DNA of 64,000 nt from Sporopachydermia quercuum (GCA_001599295.1 BCGN01000005.1:744001-808000); one strand, 5' to 3'; shown: positions 42,870 to 53,362, counted from the stretch's first letter. A program made the numbers and translations. Notes: a model not told the origin generated them from the letters alone.

Positions 42870-44189
42870 TTAAATGAAATACTTGAAAGTAGACTTATTA
42901 ACCTTACCAGCTGAATCAAGCTCAATGACGATTTCTTCAAATGCAGCTTTAACAGCATCAGAATCTTTGCTGGACACTTTACCAGCAACCGAATCCAGTT
43001 GCATATCATCAAGCTTATCAACAATAGCTTCAACATCTAAAGAGATGTTATTAATATCGGTTGATGAAGGAGTAGCACCTTCACCAGCAAAATAATTGAC
43101 ATCTTTGACACTACCTCTGATGGCTCTCTTATTCTTCTTTCTGGCATTCTTGGCAGCTTCTTTGGCCTTCTTAGCGTTTTCTTTACTTGATTTAGCGGCT
43201 TCTTCTTGTTCTTTTTTTAATCTTTCTTCTTCTAATCTCTTCTTTTCAGCTTCTTCCTTGGCCTTTCTAGCACCAGCTTCTCTTTCCCACTTCTTTCTTT
43301 CTTTTTCTTCCTTCTCCTTTTGTTTGAACAATTTCATTCTTGGATCTTCCGATAGAGCTTGATCGACCAACTCTCTTAGCCGGGCATTATCTTCAGTCTT
43401 TCTCTTTTGTCTTGCAGTCTTGTTCTTCTTTTCAATATATCTCTTGTTATCTCTGTTACTGGTATCATCTGGGACATCTTCATCTAAATACTCAAAGCTT
43501 CTCCACGAATCGAAGTTGTACCAGAATGTATAGAAAGCTTCAACTTCAGGCTTACTAGACTCCAAAGTACCTAAAGATGGAACTGGCTGTTTCTTGGAGA
43601 ATCTACCTTCAGCTTCAAAAACAGGAGTCCACAATTTGAAGAAATCGCCCTTTTGCTTAGGGAGAGGAGGCTCAACATCGGCACCTTCATCAACGGAGTC
43701 GTATTGTTTTCTCTTAACGGGATCCATTAAAACTTCAAAAGCTTTCTGAATCAATTTGAAAAATCCATCTTGATCCAAACCACCTTTTTCTCCCTTCTTA
43801 TCAGGATGATGCTTCAAGACCTTTCGTCGGTGAGATCTTCTAATTTGGTCCTCAGTAGCTCTGAATCTATATTTAGACAATCCTAAAACTGCGTAATGAT
43901 CTTGACTCTTCCAATCTCTGGGTGATCTTTGTAACATCTCATCGTCTTCATCATCTGTAAATTCTTCATCTTCATCATTTCCTCCATCTTCAATTTCTTT
44001 AACGTTCTTTTCAGCTTGAATCTTTTCGTATTCAGTCCAAGTATGTCCTCTCAATGTTCTTCGAGCATGATCAACGAAAAATTGTCCCACTGGTTCAATA
44101 GGTCTTCTTTCAGCTGATGAATACTTCCCAAATACTTGAGTAGAAGCACCTGATGCTTCAGGAACTCTTCCTTTTAAAACAGTAGTCAT
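42870..44189 (-). CDS. ZUO1: Ribosome-associated Hsp40 Zuotin
   Basis: Zuo1 with Ssz1 forms the ribosome-associated complex that stimulates Ssb Hsp70. It is 439 aa (S. cerevisiae 433) from an ATG at 44187-44189. Domains: N-terminal Ssz1-binding part with RRPIEPVGQFFVDHARRTLRGHTWTE; J domain (SQDHYAVLGLSKYRFRATEDQI) with HPD at 128-130; the zuotin-homology region (FYTFWYNFDSWRSFEYLDEDVPDDTSNRD); a long charged helix rich in Lys, Glu and Ala with ribosome-binding basic patches (KKNKRAIRGS); and a C-terminal helical bundle ending in KVNKSTFKYFI, which parallels the S. cerevisiae end. Intact. It diverges from ELP6. Confidence 0.95.
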   Translation of the reverse strand: MTTVLKGRVPEASGASTQVFGKYSSAERRPIEPVGQFFVDHARRTLRGHTWTEYEKIQAEKNVKEIEDGGNDEDEEFTDDEDDEMLQRSPRDWKSQDHYAVLGLSKYRFRATEDQIRRSHRRKVLKHHPDKKGEKGGLDQDGFFKLIQKAFEVLMDPVKRKQYDSVDEGADVEPPLPKQKGDFFKLWTPVFEAEGRFSKKQPVPSLGTLESSKPEVEAFYTFWYNFDSWRSFEYLDEDVPDDTSNRDNKRYIEKKNKTARQKRKTEDNARLRELVDQALSEDPRMKLFKQKEKEEKERKKWEREAGARKAKEEAEKKRLEEERLKKEQEEAAKSSKENAKKAKEAAKNARKKNKRAIRGSVKDVNYFAGEGATPSSTDINNISLDVEAIVDKLDDMQLDSVAGKVSSKDSDAVKAAFEEIVIELDSAGKVNKSTFKYFI

Positions 44190-44749
44190 GTTNATTTATG
44201 TTGAAAAATATAAATACAACTATTTTGAAGTCTTTATAATACCAGTTCTATATACAGTCCAATACTGGATTTACAATTAACAATTAAAATCAATGAGTAT
44301 GTAGAAATAAACGTGTAGTGCTCTTGTTGTTTCTGCCTTGACAGGTTTCTCTGCAATATAAAATTTTTTTCTGTTATAAGAAAGAATATCTATCGGCCGG
44401 GTAAATATTTGTATTATCAAAAACAGGAATTCATAAGACAAAGAAAACGGCAAAAGGGGTAGACGCGAGATATAAATATCTCATAGATTCACAGATGAAC
44501 AACAGTAAGCTTATGAATTATAGAGAGTAGATTGACTCTTCAGATTCTTTGTAGTTGGAGAGTCAATTCGATGGATGAAAATAGCAGAGTTATACCTGTG
44601 GAGGAAATTACAGTTTGAGACTTAATATTTATGTCTCAAAGGGATATTGGAGTTGTCTTGCGTTATATATGGTGAACCAGAGAGGCTCTGAGCAGAAGAT
44701 AGAAGAAGCCAGTAGCAGAGTAAATGTTCAAAGAAGTGTCATCTCAAAG
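44190..44749. promoter_or_regulatory. Divergent promoter region ZUO1 / ELP6
   Basis: This 560 bp interval lies between the ZUO1 ATG and the preferred ELP6 ATG. It includes an alternative in-frame ATG for ELP6 at 44669. No specific site is recognised. Confidence 0.45.
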
Positions 44750-45604
44750 ATGTCAAGACAATTACAACACCTAACGTTCTTTGAAGATAATACCATCTTA
44801 ACAAATTTTCTAAAAGAAGAACAACAGGGAACCTTAATAACAATTATTCATGAGCCAACAAACTCAGCTAACTGGCTACTTGGTTTGCTATCTTTAGACA
44901 TTGTTGGAACAAATGGTAATAAGAGAAATTCCCAAATCTCTTCCCTACCGCCAAACCAATATAGCAATACTGTAGTACTCCTTTCATTTTTGAATGAGCC
45001 AGAACATTATGACAGGAATTTCAAAAAGTACAGTGTTAGTTCATTAAGTAAAAATTTTCACATTATTGATGCTTTCACAAACTTATATGCCAAAGTCGAT
45101 AATTCCTCTATTCCTGGTTTGGCACCAGATGTTCAATCCTTAAGTGCACTTTTCGAATACATAGAACTACAATTGGAACAAGTAACGAGTACTCAAAAAA
45201 GCCAATGCAAACCTGTTCTAATAATCGATGGGATAGATGCTCTTGTAGCTTCACAGTTATTTTCTTACACAGCTATTTTTCAGTTTATTATAAAGCTACG
45301 AAGTTTGTTTCAGCTAGTAATCATTGCAATAACAACGTCGGATGTTTTGGTTGATCTGTCATCAAATCCAGAAGAAGGCTCAATTGAACATGCACATACC
45401 ATAATAACTAGTCATTTAGTATCNAATTCTAGTGTGCTAGTGTCGCTTCGGAGTCTACAAACAGGTCACGCTAAAGATGTTTCCGGTGTCATACGAATAA
45501 CCCCGGGCGCTGTGAGATCCAAACAAAAATCATTACAAGTCAGAGGGGATGAAATGTTGTACTATGTTCCCATAGATAAACCCACTCAGCTATTCTATCC
45601 ATGA
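44750..45604 (+). CDS. ELP6: Elongator subunit Elp6
   Basis: Elp6 is a RecA-like subunit of the Elp4-Elp5-Elp6 hexamer of Elongator, which modifies wobble uridines in tRNA. I choose the ATG at 44750 (284 aa; S. cerevisiae 273) because MSRQLQHLTFFEDN aligns with the yeast start; another in-frame ATG at 44669 would add 27 residues. Features: VVLLSFLNEPEHYDRN, PVLIIDGIDALVAS (Walker-B-like strand), then SLRSLQTGHAKDVSGVIRIT and a C-terminal DEMLYYVPIDKPTQLFYP, matching yeast LKTGFAKDVTG and EYLYLNEKESTKLFYR. A true Walker A is missing, as is normal for Elp6. One N at 45424. It converges on TGL3. Confidence 0.9.
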   Translation: MSRQLQHLTFFEDNTILTNFLKEEQQGTLITIIHEPTNSANWLLGLLSLDIVGTNGNKRNSQISSLPPNQYSNTVVLLSFLNEPEHYDRNFKKYSVSSLSKNFHIIDAFTNLYAKVDNSSIPGLAPDVQSLSALFEYIELQLEQVTSTQKSQCKPVLIIDGIDALVASQLFSYTAIFQFIIKLRSLFQLVIIAITTSDVLVDLSSNPEEGSIEHAHTIITSHLVXNSSVLVSLRSLQTGHAKDVSGVIRITPGAVRSKQKSLQVRGDEMLYYVPIDKPTQLFYP

Positions 45605-45750
45605 ACAAAAGGGAAATGCAATTTTAGAACTTTTCAATTTCTCATATCTACTTGAACATACACTCTTTATCTATATTCCCCTAAAAATAAACATCTTTCT
45701 AATACAATAATTATCATTAAATTCTGTCAGTATGCCAACATCAACTATTT

Positions 45751-45782
45751 AACCATATAACCATATTACCATATAACCATAA
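45751..45782. repeat. Tandem octamer repeat (AACCATAT)
   Basis: About four copies of AACCATAT, the third and fourth slightly diverged, lie in the convergent ELP6/TGL3 interval. Related ACCAT strings continue to about 45806. Confidence 0.75.
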
Positions 45783-45820
45783 AACCCTATTATTCTATTA
45801 CCATTTAATCTTATAACCCG

Positions 45821-47581
45821 TTACTGATTTCCTTTTAAGTACCGTTTCCTACCTGAATGCTCATCATATAAATCATCTAGTGCAAATTCAATTGCACATC
45901 TACTCCATAGTAATGGAAGTAATGGCCACACACTTCTTTCACCAACCAATATCCAGTAATTAATGTTTTCACTCATACGATGAATGTCGAATATTCTATC
46001 AATATCGCGAAGCAAAGTAAACACTTCTGGAACTATTGTAATCTCATAGTTATTGGAAATTCCTTCATATGGCAGTTTTTCATCAACAATAAATCTTTTG
46101 AAAAAGGAAGGCATTAATCCTAACTGATCTATTTGCCAAAGACGATGTTGTAATTCCAATAGAACGATGGACTTAATCAATCTTTTGAATTTGAAAAATC
46201 TGGACGTAGAAACACCTTCTCTATGCTTTCTATTTGTCGAAAAGAAAGGGGCCAGGTAAGGCCTAGCAAGTGAAATAACAAAATGGTTAACATTGAAAAG
46301 TTCACTCATTTTTTTATAAGGATTATCATCCTCTGTTTGGTATTTTGTTCTGGTTTGATGGGGCGAAAGGAACTTCACTCTTTTATGCTTTCGGCCATCA
46401 TTTTTATTTTTCACTGTAGTTCCAGTGGGAAAATCTGAACAGTCAGCATTTCCGTGACCGTATTCTATATCATCTCTTATCACTATTTGACCATTGAGAT
46501 CTTTAACATAAAGTTCAATGCTTTCCTCTTTCATAATACCTTCACCTATACTGGCATAAACGGCTGACCATATCACAACATTAGGAGCAGTTAAATAATT
46601 TAATGACGAGGGTACTGATTTTCGTGTCGGATGTATTATAATATTCAAAACTCTTTCAGATCGAAGATATGCTTCTTCAAAAGTTAAGTTTCCTATTTTC
46701 TTTTTAACATACTCCATAAAGATCATGATATCAGGCGCATAGCCATTAGATAGCACATTATAAAATATGCTTCCGTATCTTTTATCATTATTCTCTGTAA
46801 TATCTTCCATTTTGATTTGAATAACATCCCGACTTATGTTATTAAACAGTTGTGATAACTCTTCGTCTTTATGAGCACATATTAGTGCCGCTACTACAGC
46901 TCCTGCAGAGCTACCACATATAATTTTTGGTAACAATCCTTTAAGATACAATGCTTTTATAACACCTAAGTGGCATAGTCCAAACAATGAACCACCTTGT
47001 AATATTAACCCTGTTGAACCAAAGCTTTGTTTTGTATCATGAAAAAATTCAAACTTCACTTGTGAAGCACCAACGCTTGATTTGATAATCGGCCATTCAT
47101 TTAAATAGTTTAAACAAACAAGAATCTCACTGATGTAATCTTCTATCAGTGTCTTAGTTCCTGAATAAGCTCTCATATATAAATCTTTGTTAGATATCGA
47201 TCCAAAATTCCTCATAAGGCCAGAACTAAATAATGTAATAATTTTATAGATATCAGCATTAAATCTAGCTTCTCTTAGAAGTTTCAGTCTTTCTAATATC
47301 AGATTATAATCATATCTTCTAGATGTAAAATTTCTTCTCCATATGTCACCTCCAGTTAATTTATCGAGTAACACAGCATTCGATTCCCAATCTTCATAGT
47401 TTGTCGCATATTTCATATTCTTCCTCACTGCGGCACATGGATCTCTTCGACGTATAATTGTTATTGCTTGTCTAGACCAGAATCCAAACACATCTATCAC
47501 CACATCGATCACATCCCAAAGCCATTGTGGAATATGATTAAGAATAAACGATAGAATCCAGATGGTGTACCTTCGCAACAT
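45821..47581 (-). CDS. TGL3: Triacylglycerol lipase Tgl3
   Basis: Tgl3 is the main lipid-droplet triacylglycerol lipase of yeast, with a patatin-type fold. It is 586 aa (S. cerevisiae 642) from an ATG at 47579-47581. The N-terminal part (LNHIPQWLWDVIDVVIDVFGFW; LWRRNFTSRRYDYN) and GLILQGGSLFGLCHLGVIKAL match yeast Tgl3 closely. The catalytic GxSxG is GSSAG at 223-227 with nucleophile S225. Yeast Tgl3 also has an HX4D motif (HGYSQD) tied to lysophospholipid acyltransferase activity; the colinear stretch here is NGYAPD, so His is replaced by N279 while Asp284 stays. LFNVNHFVISLARPYLAPF and GERSVWPLLPLLWSRCAIEF close the match. The missing length is mostly in the linker after the ARPYLAP region. 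Confidence 0.93.
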   Translation of the reverse strand: MLRRYTIWILSFILNHIPQWLWDVIDVVIDVFGFWSRQAITIIRRRDPCAAVRKNMKYATNYEDWESNAVLLDKLTGGDIWRRNFTSRRYDYNLILERLKLLREARFNADIYKIITLFSSGLMRNFGSISNKDLYMRAYSGTKTLIEDYISEILVCLNYLNEWPIIKSSVGASQVKFEFFHDTKQSFGSTGLILQGGSLFGLCHLGVIKALYLKGLLPKIICGSSAGAVVAALICAHKDEELSQLFNNISRDVIQIKMEDITENNDKRYGSIFYNVLSNGYAPDIMIFMEYVKKKIGNLTFEEAYLRSERVLNIIIHPTRKSVPSSLNYLTAPNVVIWSAVYASIGEGIMKEESIELYVKDLNGQIVIRDDIEYGHGNADCSDFPTGTTVKNKNDGRKHKRVKFLSPHQTRTKYQTEDDNPYKKMSELFNVNHFVISLARPYLAPFFSTNRKHREGVSTSRFFKFKRLIKSIVLLELQHRLWQIDQLGLMPSFFKRFIVDEKLPYEGISNNYEITIVPEVFTLLRDIDRIFDIHRMSENINYWILVGERSVWPLLPLLWSRCAIEFALDDLYDEHSGRKRYLKGNQ

Positions 47582-48712
47582 AATGTGTTCTTTTTCTTCC
47601 TTTTTTCTTCTAACTTCTTTCTAGATAAATATTACTCTTTCTTGTTCAGATCAAGAAACAGAACTTTTCTATGAACCTATTCTCTATGGAGCGAAAATCA
47701 ATAGCAGATGTTGCTTTACTTACTAGTTACTGATCGAAATGCTGATTTGGAAACAGTAACAAAAGAATACAAGCACTCTTTGATCAAGTCCAATTTCGAT
47801 TAATCAATTTAGCATGCAGTTTACTAGCTGATGAGTCTCATATATTATCTATAGCACAAGAATACATCTAATAATTAAATCATCTGTTCACTGACGAGTA
47901 TTCTGATTGTAACAAAAACATCAAACGAGCTGAACAAATTGTTTCGGGCGTTTTACCAGAACAAAATCATACAAAATGGTTCAATTTAAGTTAGCTCATT
48001 TTCACATGCAAAAATGAGGCTGGTGAAAAAGACGAAGAAGACGGATAGAACCCCCAGATAAGTAGAAGGTAAGGTTTTGTGGTAGTTCCGCTGCATATTT
48101 ATCAGATTGTTGAGTATCGGAAAAAGGGAAATCAGGGTAACAAATATAGGGATAACTGTAAATATANACAACCAATATATAAAGGAATAGATATGATGAG
48201 TTCTTTGCATATTCATTGGTGAAATGAAGATTCTTCAATCAACTCCGAAGTAGGAACCGACCTAACAAGGTGATGGGGTAGTATTCTAGTAACAATTTAG
48301 AGATTCCCAACAGAATGACTATCGGGACGAACCAGTCAACTAACCAGTCAACTAATACGAAAAAGAACATTAATCCGTTCAAATGCTTCGATATCTTGGA
48401 GGTTTAATCCAATGATAGATGCTGGGACAAACAATATGGATAATATTGCTAGTATGAAATGGGAAAAAGTTAATGATAAGGTAGGCTCTGACAGAGCTTT
48501 TGTGGTTCAGAACATGTTTAATAGATTACATCATCATCAATAGGTAATGTCTAATCGCCTTGAGGTTGTGAAGGAAAAAATTTATTATGATGAGAAAGAG
48601 TGAAAGCACTACAATTGATTATTGCAACTCTTATACGTGAAATAATGAAGTGCTTTAGAGATAATATCAGCATTTCTACATCTAGGGGCCCAGTCAGTCG
48701 TGAATTTTCAAA
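47582..48712. promoter_or_regulatory. Divergent intergenic region TGL3 / SPOUT
   Basis: This 1.13 kb interval holds the promoters of both divergent genes and one weak small ORF at 47986-48216. No specific regulatory site is recognised. Confidence 0.45.
47986..48216 (-). CDS. Hypothetical short membrane protein
   Basis: From an ATG at 48214-48216 the minus strand encodes 76 residues with two hydrophobic stretches (WLxIFTVIPIFVTLISLF and YLGVLSVFFVFFTSLIFA) joined by a polar loop (NNLINMQRNYHKTLPS). One N (48167) is inside. A second frame overlaps it over nearly the same span. No homologue is recognised, and hydrophobic frames arise easily in T-rich DNA, so it may be noise. Confidence 0.25.
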   Translation of the reverse strand: MNMQRTHHIYSFIYWLXIFTVIPIFVTLISLFPILNNLINMQRNYHKTLPSTYLGVLSVFFVFFTSLIFACENELT

Positions 48713-49772
48713 ATGGCAGGAACTGTAAGTAGCTGTAGATTTATGCTTTCTCCGCTATGTTGTTGCGGATACGATATTGAGAGAGTGAATGAAATAGTCT
48801 CCGTATGAATAAATTCACAAGTTGTAATTTGATTGACTAACAAAAATATTTCAGAATAACCTTACATTATGTATACCTTCAAGTATAATTTCACCTACCG
48901 TGTGTAAAACACAGCAACAAGTCACACACACCTTGAGTCAAGTATCAAGGATTGCCCTGATGTTCAATGTCAGTGAAATCGTCATCCTAGAAAAACCAGA
49001 CTTAAGTGTTCTTTCACCGTCAGAGTCACTGTCAAATAGTAAAATTACATTCAATGATGACCCTATTACAGAGAAGAGTATTAAACAAGATGCAGCTTCC
49101 TCACGACTGATAGCAACAATGTTACAGTTTTTCATTACTCCCCCATATTTAAGGTCTGCTGTTTTTGACACCGATGCCTTAAAAGCTTGTGAATATGCTA
49201 AGAAGCTACCTAAAAGCATGCACTTACCATTTCTTTCCGCAACAGAAAAGTCAAGATATAGAGAGGGTATTAGTGTCTCAAGTAATCAAATCAATGTTGG
49301 TTTAGAGTCTACAGTTGAATTAAAAGGACAGAAAGTACCAAAAGGAGTTAGAGTAACTGTTGATACACAACAGAATAAAGTAGTTTCACCAACAGAGGCA
49401 TATAGTTCTGGCTGGACATATGGCTATTTTGTGAGAATCACATCAAATTTACGATCCGTTTTCACCGAAAGTACTATAAAGGGGGGATATGATTCATCCA
49501 TTTGGATTCCTTGTGAAGGATGGGAAGTATCTCAGGATCAAACAGAACATTTAATAAATTATAGTACAGGATGGGTTCCAGCTGCAAATGATTCCAAAAA
49601 TATATTGTTGATATTTGGTGACTGGAGAATGTTGCAAGCGTCTATGAAATCAGGAAAAGGTGGTGTATCAATTGAAAAGCCATCAGATCTCTTTGATTCG
49701 GTTTTACCTGTAATTCCTAAGTCAAGAATCGAAGATGCGATCACTGTTGCTCTCACTAAAGTACGTGCTTAA
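48713..49772 (+). CDS. SPOUT-family RNA methyltransferase (C9orf114/SPOUT1 type, two exons)
   Basis: This is a predicted SPOUT (alpha/beta-knot) methyltransferase of the fungal YGR283C/YMR310C and human SPOUT1 family; the yeast members are poorly characterised. Exon 1 (48713-48724) encodes only MAGT; intron 48725-48854 starts GTAAGT and has TGACTAAC before TTTCAG; exon 2 is 48855-49772. The product is 309 aa. The joined start MAGTNNLTLCIPSSIISPTV and QVSRIALMFNVSEIVI match the family. RLIATMLQFFITPPYLRSAVF, GWTYGYFVRITSNLRSVFTES and NILLIFGDWRMLQASM follow. IPKSRIEDAITVALTKVRA is the C-terminal helix after the knot, where the family has an IRTEEA-type sequence. It diverges from TGL3. Confidence 0.85.
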
Positions 49773-50999
49773 TATTTTTGTTTTAATATCCCAAATATAT
49801 TCAGAAAGAACCGAAAATCAACAGAATATCATCCTAAGGGAGTGGTTTATCTTTGATTGAACCTCATTCATAAACATCATGTCAACAGAAACCTTTATTA
49901 TGTACATCAACAAACACATCAGAGCTTCCATTCAAGCCTGGTGCTCACACATTTCTCTCAATAGATAATTAGAAATGCACATAATCTTTCGATTTATAGT
50001 AAACATTCTACCAATAATAAGAAAAGGCTTTCATACCATTAACCTCATTAACCTCATTANCGTCCATCGTCATAATTGTCCATTCATTTCTCCGTACCTG
50101 AAAGAAACAAAATTAACTTGTCCGGGACAGACAAAGTAATGGAAATTCCAGTGTATGTATGCATAATAACAAAAATACTATATTGCTTGTTACTTCTGTG
50201 CATCCTTAGCCCTGTTCTGTTTTAATAGGAAGGGAGTCAAAAAAAATTAATTGATCTTAGTTCTTATTTGTTTCCTCCTGGTAGATTATTTTTTTTCATT
50301 TTGAGAAATACAGCCCCATAATTGAAATATTGTAAACTATATACCTTTTGACATCGATCTTAGCCCTCTGCTCTGTATGGCGTTCTCAAATCTGCATGAT
50401 TTCATTTAAATAACGGACAAACATTCCTTTCCATAACTAAGTAAACATTATAGACTGGTGAGCTTTTGTGAAAACGAAAGTCGATTCTTCATAATTTTTA
50501 AGCAGATCTAAACAGTTTCTAGCATATTTCAAGTTTAACAAACCTTTTATTACAACGATTAAAATGTTTATCAATCATTCTTTCCCATAGCTAATATTCG
50601 ATTGACTAATCTGGTCACATCTCTCATCTCTCATCTCATATTTCATTTTTTGCTTAGTTCCAGAACCTCATCTCATTTAAAGTTGATGCCTGTCCCGCTT
50701 TGGTACCAAGGAAACAACCTAAGCTATTTTTAGGAAATGACGGACAAAACATGCCGGACAACGTTTCTATTTCACATCGATCAGTTTGTTAGCAAAACTC
50801 ACCGTTCTTCTTCATCTTGTTTACCTTAACTATTAGGATGAGAAGAAAATTAACAATTGGAACAAATACCTCCTCACACATAGCTGTTTTTATTGAAAGT
50901 AGTTAGATATTGTGGTTATTAATTTGGCTTACAATAAGGAAGTAGTTTTGATAAAAGTAGCTAATCTCGTTGTTTGCTACATAATTATCATTGTTCAAA
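49773..50999. promoter_or_regulatory. Long upstream region of BGL2
   Basis: The 1.2 kb lie between the SPOUT stop and the BGL2 ATG. A 9-bp repeat (CATTAACCT, two full copies plus a part) occurs at 50037-50060. Long promoters are usual for highly expressed cell-wall genes. No further gene is seen. Confidence 0.45.
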
Positions 51000-51953
51000 A
51001 TGAAGTCATTCGCTAGTATTGCAACTATTGCTTTAGCAGCCATGCAAGGAGTCAATGCCTTGGGAAATCTTGGATACAACTTAGGTGTTCAAAGAAATTC
51101 AGACTCAGCTTGTAAAACCACAGAAGATTACCTTCACGACTTCGAAGTTCTCAAATCCCACACTAATCTTGTTCGTGTTTACGCTTCTTCTGATTGTAAT
51201 ACCCTCGAAAACATTGCACCAGCTTTAGAAGAATCTGGTTTCCAAATTGTTTTAGGAGTTTGGCCAAATGATGAAGCTCATTACCAAGCTGAAAAGGATG
51301 CGCTAGAGGCTTATCTTCCTAAAATGAAGGTTTCCAACGTCCAAGGTATTTCTGTTGGATCAGAAGCTCTTTACAGAGGCGATTTAACTCCATCTGAACT
51401 TGCTGACAAGGTCAACGATATCAAAGATTTTATCTCCGGCATTGATGACGAAGACGGAAAGTCATATGGAGGTGTCCCTGTGGGATTTTTTGACTCTTGG
51501 AATGAACTTGTAAGCGGAGGTACTGAAGTCGCAATTAAAGCTGCTGACTTTGTTTATGCTAATGCTTTTTCATTCTGGCAAGGTCAAACTATGGCTAATG
51601 CCTCCTACTCATTTTTTGATGATATCATGCAAGCTCTTCAAGTTATTCAAACTGCGAAGGGTTCTACTGATATTGATTTTTATGTTGGTGAAACTGGATG
51701 GCCCACAGATGGTAACAATTATCAAAATGCTGTTCCATCTACCGAAAATGCAGAGACTTTTTGGCAAGAAGCCATTTGTGCTATCAGAGGCTGGGGTGTC
51801 AATGTTCTAATCTTTGAAGCTTTTGATGAGTCTTGGAAGCCCGATACCGAAGCAGATTCTGGTCAATCAGTTGGAGGAGTTGAACGTTATTGGGGTGTTT
51901 TCAGTGAAGATGACGGAACTCCTAAGTATGAGATCAACTGCAACTTTGATTAG
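51000..51953 (+). CDS. BGL2: Cell-wall glucanosyltransferase Bgl2 (GH17)
   Basis: Bgl2 is an abundant secreted GH17 enzyme with 1,3-beta-glucan endo-hydrolase/transferase activity. The ATG is at 51000; the frame opens 9 nt before at a TTG. The product is 317 aa (S. cerevisiae 313). Residues 1-20 form a signal peptide ending VNA, and the mature form starts LGNLGYNLGVQ. Catalytic residues are the acid/base E122 in VGSEALYRGDL and the nucleophile E231 in GETGWPT. VRVYASSDCNT, GFFDSWNEL and VLIFEAFDESWKPD are GH17 landmarks. The C-terminus ends YEINCNFD without a GPI signal, as in yeast Bgl2. Conserved Cys residues are present. It converges on the HODM-like gene. Confidence 0.95.
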   Translation: MKSFASIATIALAAMQGVNALGNLGYNLGVQRNSDSACKTTEDYLHDFEVLKSHTNLVRVYASSDCNTLENIAPALEESGFQIVLGVWPNDEAHYQAEKDALEAYLPKMKVSNVQGISVGSEALYRGDLTPSELADKVNDIKDFISGIDDEDGKSYGGVPVGFFDSWNELVSGGTEVAIKAADFVYANAFSFWQGQTMANASYSFFDDIMQALQVIQTAKGSTDIDFYVGETGWPTDGNNYQNAVPSTENAETFWQEAICAIRGWGVNVLIFEAFDESWKPDTEADSGQSVGGVERYWGVFSEDDGTPKYEINCNFD

Positions 51954-52123
51954 GTTCCTTTGGCTGGGATATATGAGCGATGGTTTTGGATGGTAAATAC
52001 TTAATTGAAAATTGATATATGAAGAACAAACGTGTAGATCTTAAGATACATTCCAGACAGATTGTAGTGTAGTTCACATACAATAGTACAAAAGTGGTAT
52101 TAGTTTTTACATTACTCACTCTG

Positions 52124-53362
52124 CTACACACATGTAATAGGTTTGCTACCATTTGTTTCACCCCTCAAGAAAGCCTGAACAGGTGGACCCCATTCTTTTG
52201 CTCGTTTATATACTTTCAATGGTTCTGGAAGTCCATCAATTGCTCCAATCAGATCATCAGATCTGCCTTCTTGCTTAAGTTGAGGTACAGATGTGAGATA
52301 TGTTCGTACTGTGAATAAAACAGCTTTTGTTCCCGGTAGGCGTGTAAGAATTTGTCTTTCCACTCTCATGAACACGTTATTGAAATCCATCATTTCAGGA
52401 TCTAAAGGCTGAAGATCTTCGTGCTCATTAGTGGAATGAGTTCCTACAGGGGTAAACAATTCTCCGGTAGATTGTATTGACCAATTAAGACGTTCAACCC
52501 ACTGTCCCACTTGAACTCTTTTAAAAAATCTATCCATTGAAAGCTGAAGCTTTTGTTTATACATAGGAACAGGGGTGTGAATATCAGCCAAGGTCAAATT
52601 TAACTTAGCTGCCGGATCAAACCCGGCAGGGAAAGCAAAACAGCCAGCGCGCAGATAGTATTTGACCTCTTCATCTTTCGGGTCATAGTTCTCTTTATTG
52701 GGGAGTAAAATCAAGAAGTCTTCTTCCATTACCGAAGCAAGGCTTTGAATAATCTGATTTGCTGATAGATCTTTGGATTCAAATGGAAAATTCTCATTAC
52801 GAATCAAGTTTTTGAATATTTTGGTTCCCTCAATAGTTGTAGTTTCAAAATACATTGGATATCTTTTTATCATATAGTTGAACACTTTGCCGTACAGCTC
52901 ATGCAACGCAGGAATCGCTGAGTCATGATGAAGAACTGTGTGCTTCATATCTTCTTTATTTGTAGTTACAACGACTTTTCTATTAGTGCGTTCCATATAG
53001 GTATCTTCCAACAACAACCAGTCAACTGGATCCATAGATTTGATAGCCATTGTCATTTTGTATTCACCGTTGCGAAAAGGACGATATGGTCTTGGTTTTG
53101 CTTCATTCCATGTGAAAGATGGGTCAACACTAGGAATTTCAGGTTCTTTATAATCGGAACCTTCATGACTCATTATTCTGATCTTTGGCTTCTGAGGTTT
53201 TGCACCAGCTTTTGTAGATCCACTCTTTGCAAGATGATTTGATGCCCTAGAACCTACCATTGCACATACAATAAACACTGCCACACATATTGCAATAGTT
53301 AGTGGTGTCATATCACCAGGAACCTCGAAAAAATTTCCTTTGAGTATATTTGCTATCTCCAT
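52124..53362 (-). CDS. DUF3445 / HODM-like haem-dependent oxidative demethylase homologue
   Basis: This 412-residue protein belongs to the DUF3445 family, which includes the alpha subunit of bacterial haem-dependent oxidative N-demethylase. The ATG is at 53360-53362. A hydrophobic span at about residues 20-38 (LTIAICVAVFIVCAMVG) would anchor it to a membrane. The catalytic-family core begins FRNGEYKMTMAIKSMDPVDWL and includes NKEDMKHTVLHHDSAIPAL, EEDFLILLP, AGCFAFPAGFDPAAKLNLTLADIHTPVP, KRVQVGQWVERLNWSIQ and MRVERQILTRLPGTKAVLFTVRTYLTSV, the last two typical of this family. It looks whole. The substrate in fungi is unknown; methylamine oxidation is inference. It diverges from the LigB-like dioxygenase. 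Confidence 0.8.
   Translation of the reverse strand: MEIANILKGNFFEVPGDMTPLTIAICVAVFIVCAMVGSRASNHLAKSGSTKAGAKPQKPKIRIMSHEGSDYKEPEIPSVDPSFTWNEAKPRPYRPFRNGEYKMTMAIKSMDPVDWLLLEDTYMERTNRKVVVTTNKEDMKHTVLHHDSAIPALHELYGKVFNYMIKRYPMYFETTTIEGTKIFKNLIRNENFPFESKDLSANQIIQSLASVMEEDFLILLPNKENYDPKDEEVKYYLRAGCFAFPAGFDPAAKLNLTLADIHTPVPMYKQKLQLSMDRFFKRVQVGQWVERLNWSIQSTGELFTPVGTHSTNEHEDLQPLDPEMMDFNNVFMRVERQILTRLPGTKAVLFTVRTYLTSVPQLKQEGRSDDLIGAIDGLPEPLKVYKRAKEWGPPVQAFLRGETNGSKPITCV

Noticed and set aside
42758-42925. Alternative splice of the ZUO1 3' end (GTAAGG within the last codons) into a downstream frame
   Set aside because: The unspliced end KVNKSTFKYFI matches the known Zuo1 C-terminus, so no intron is needed.
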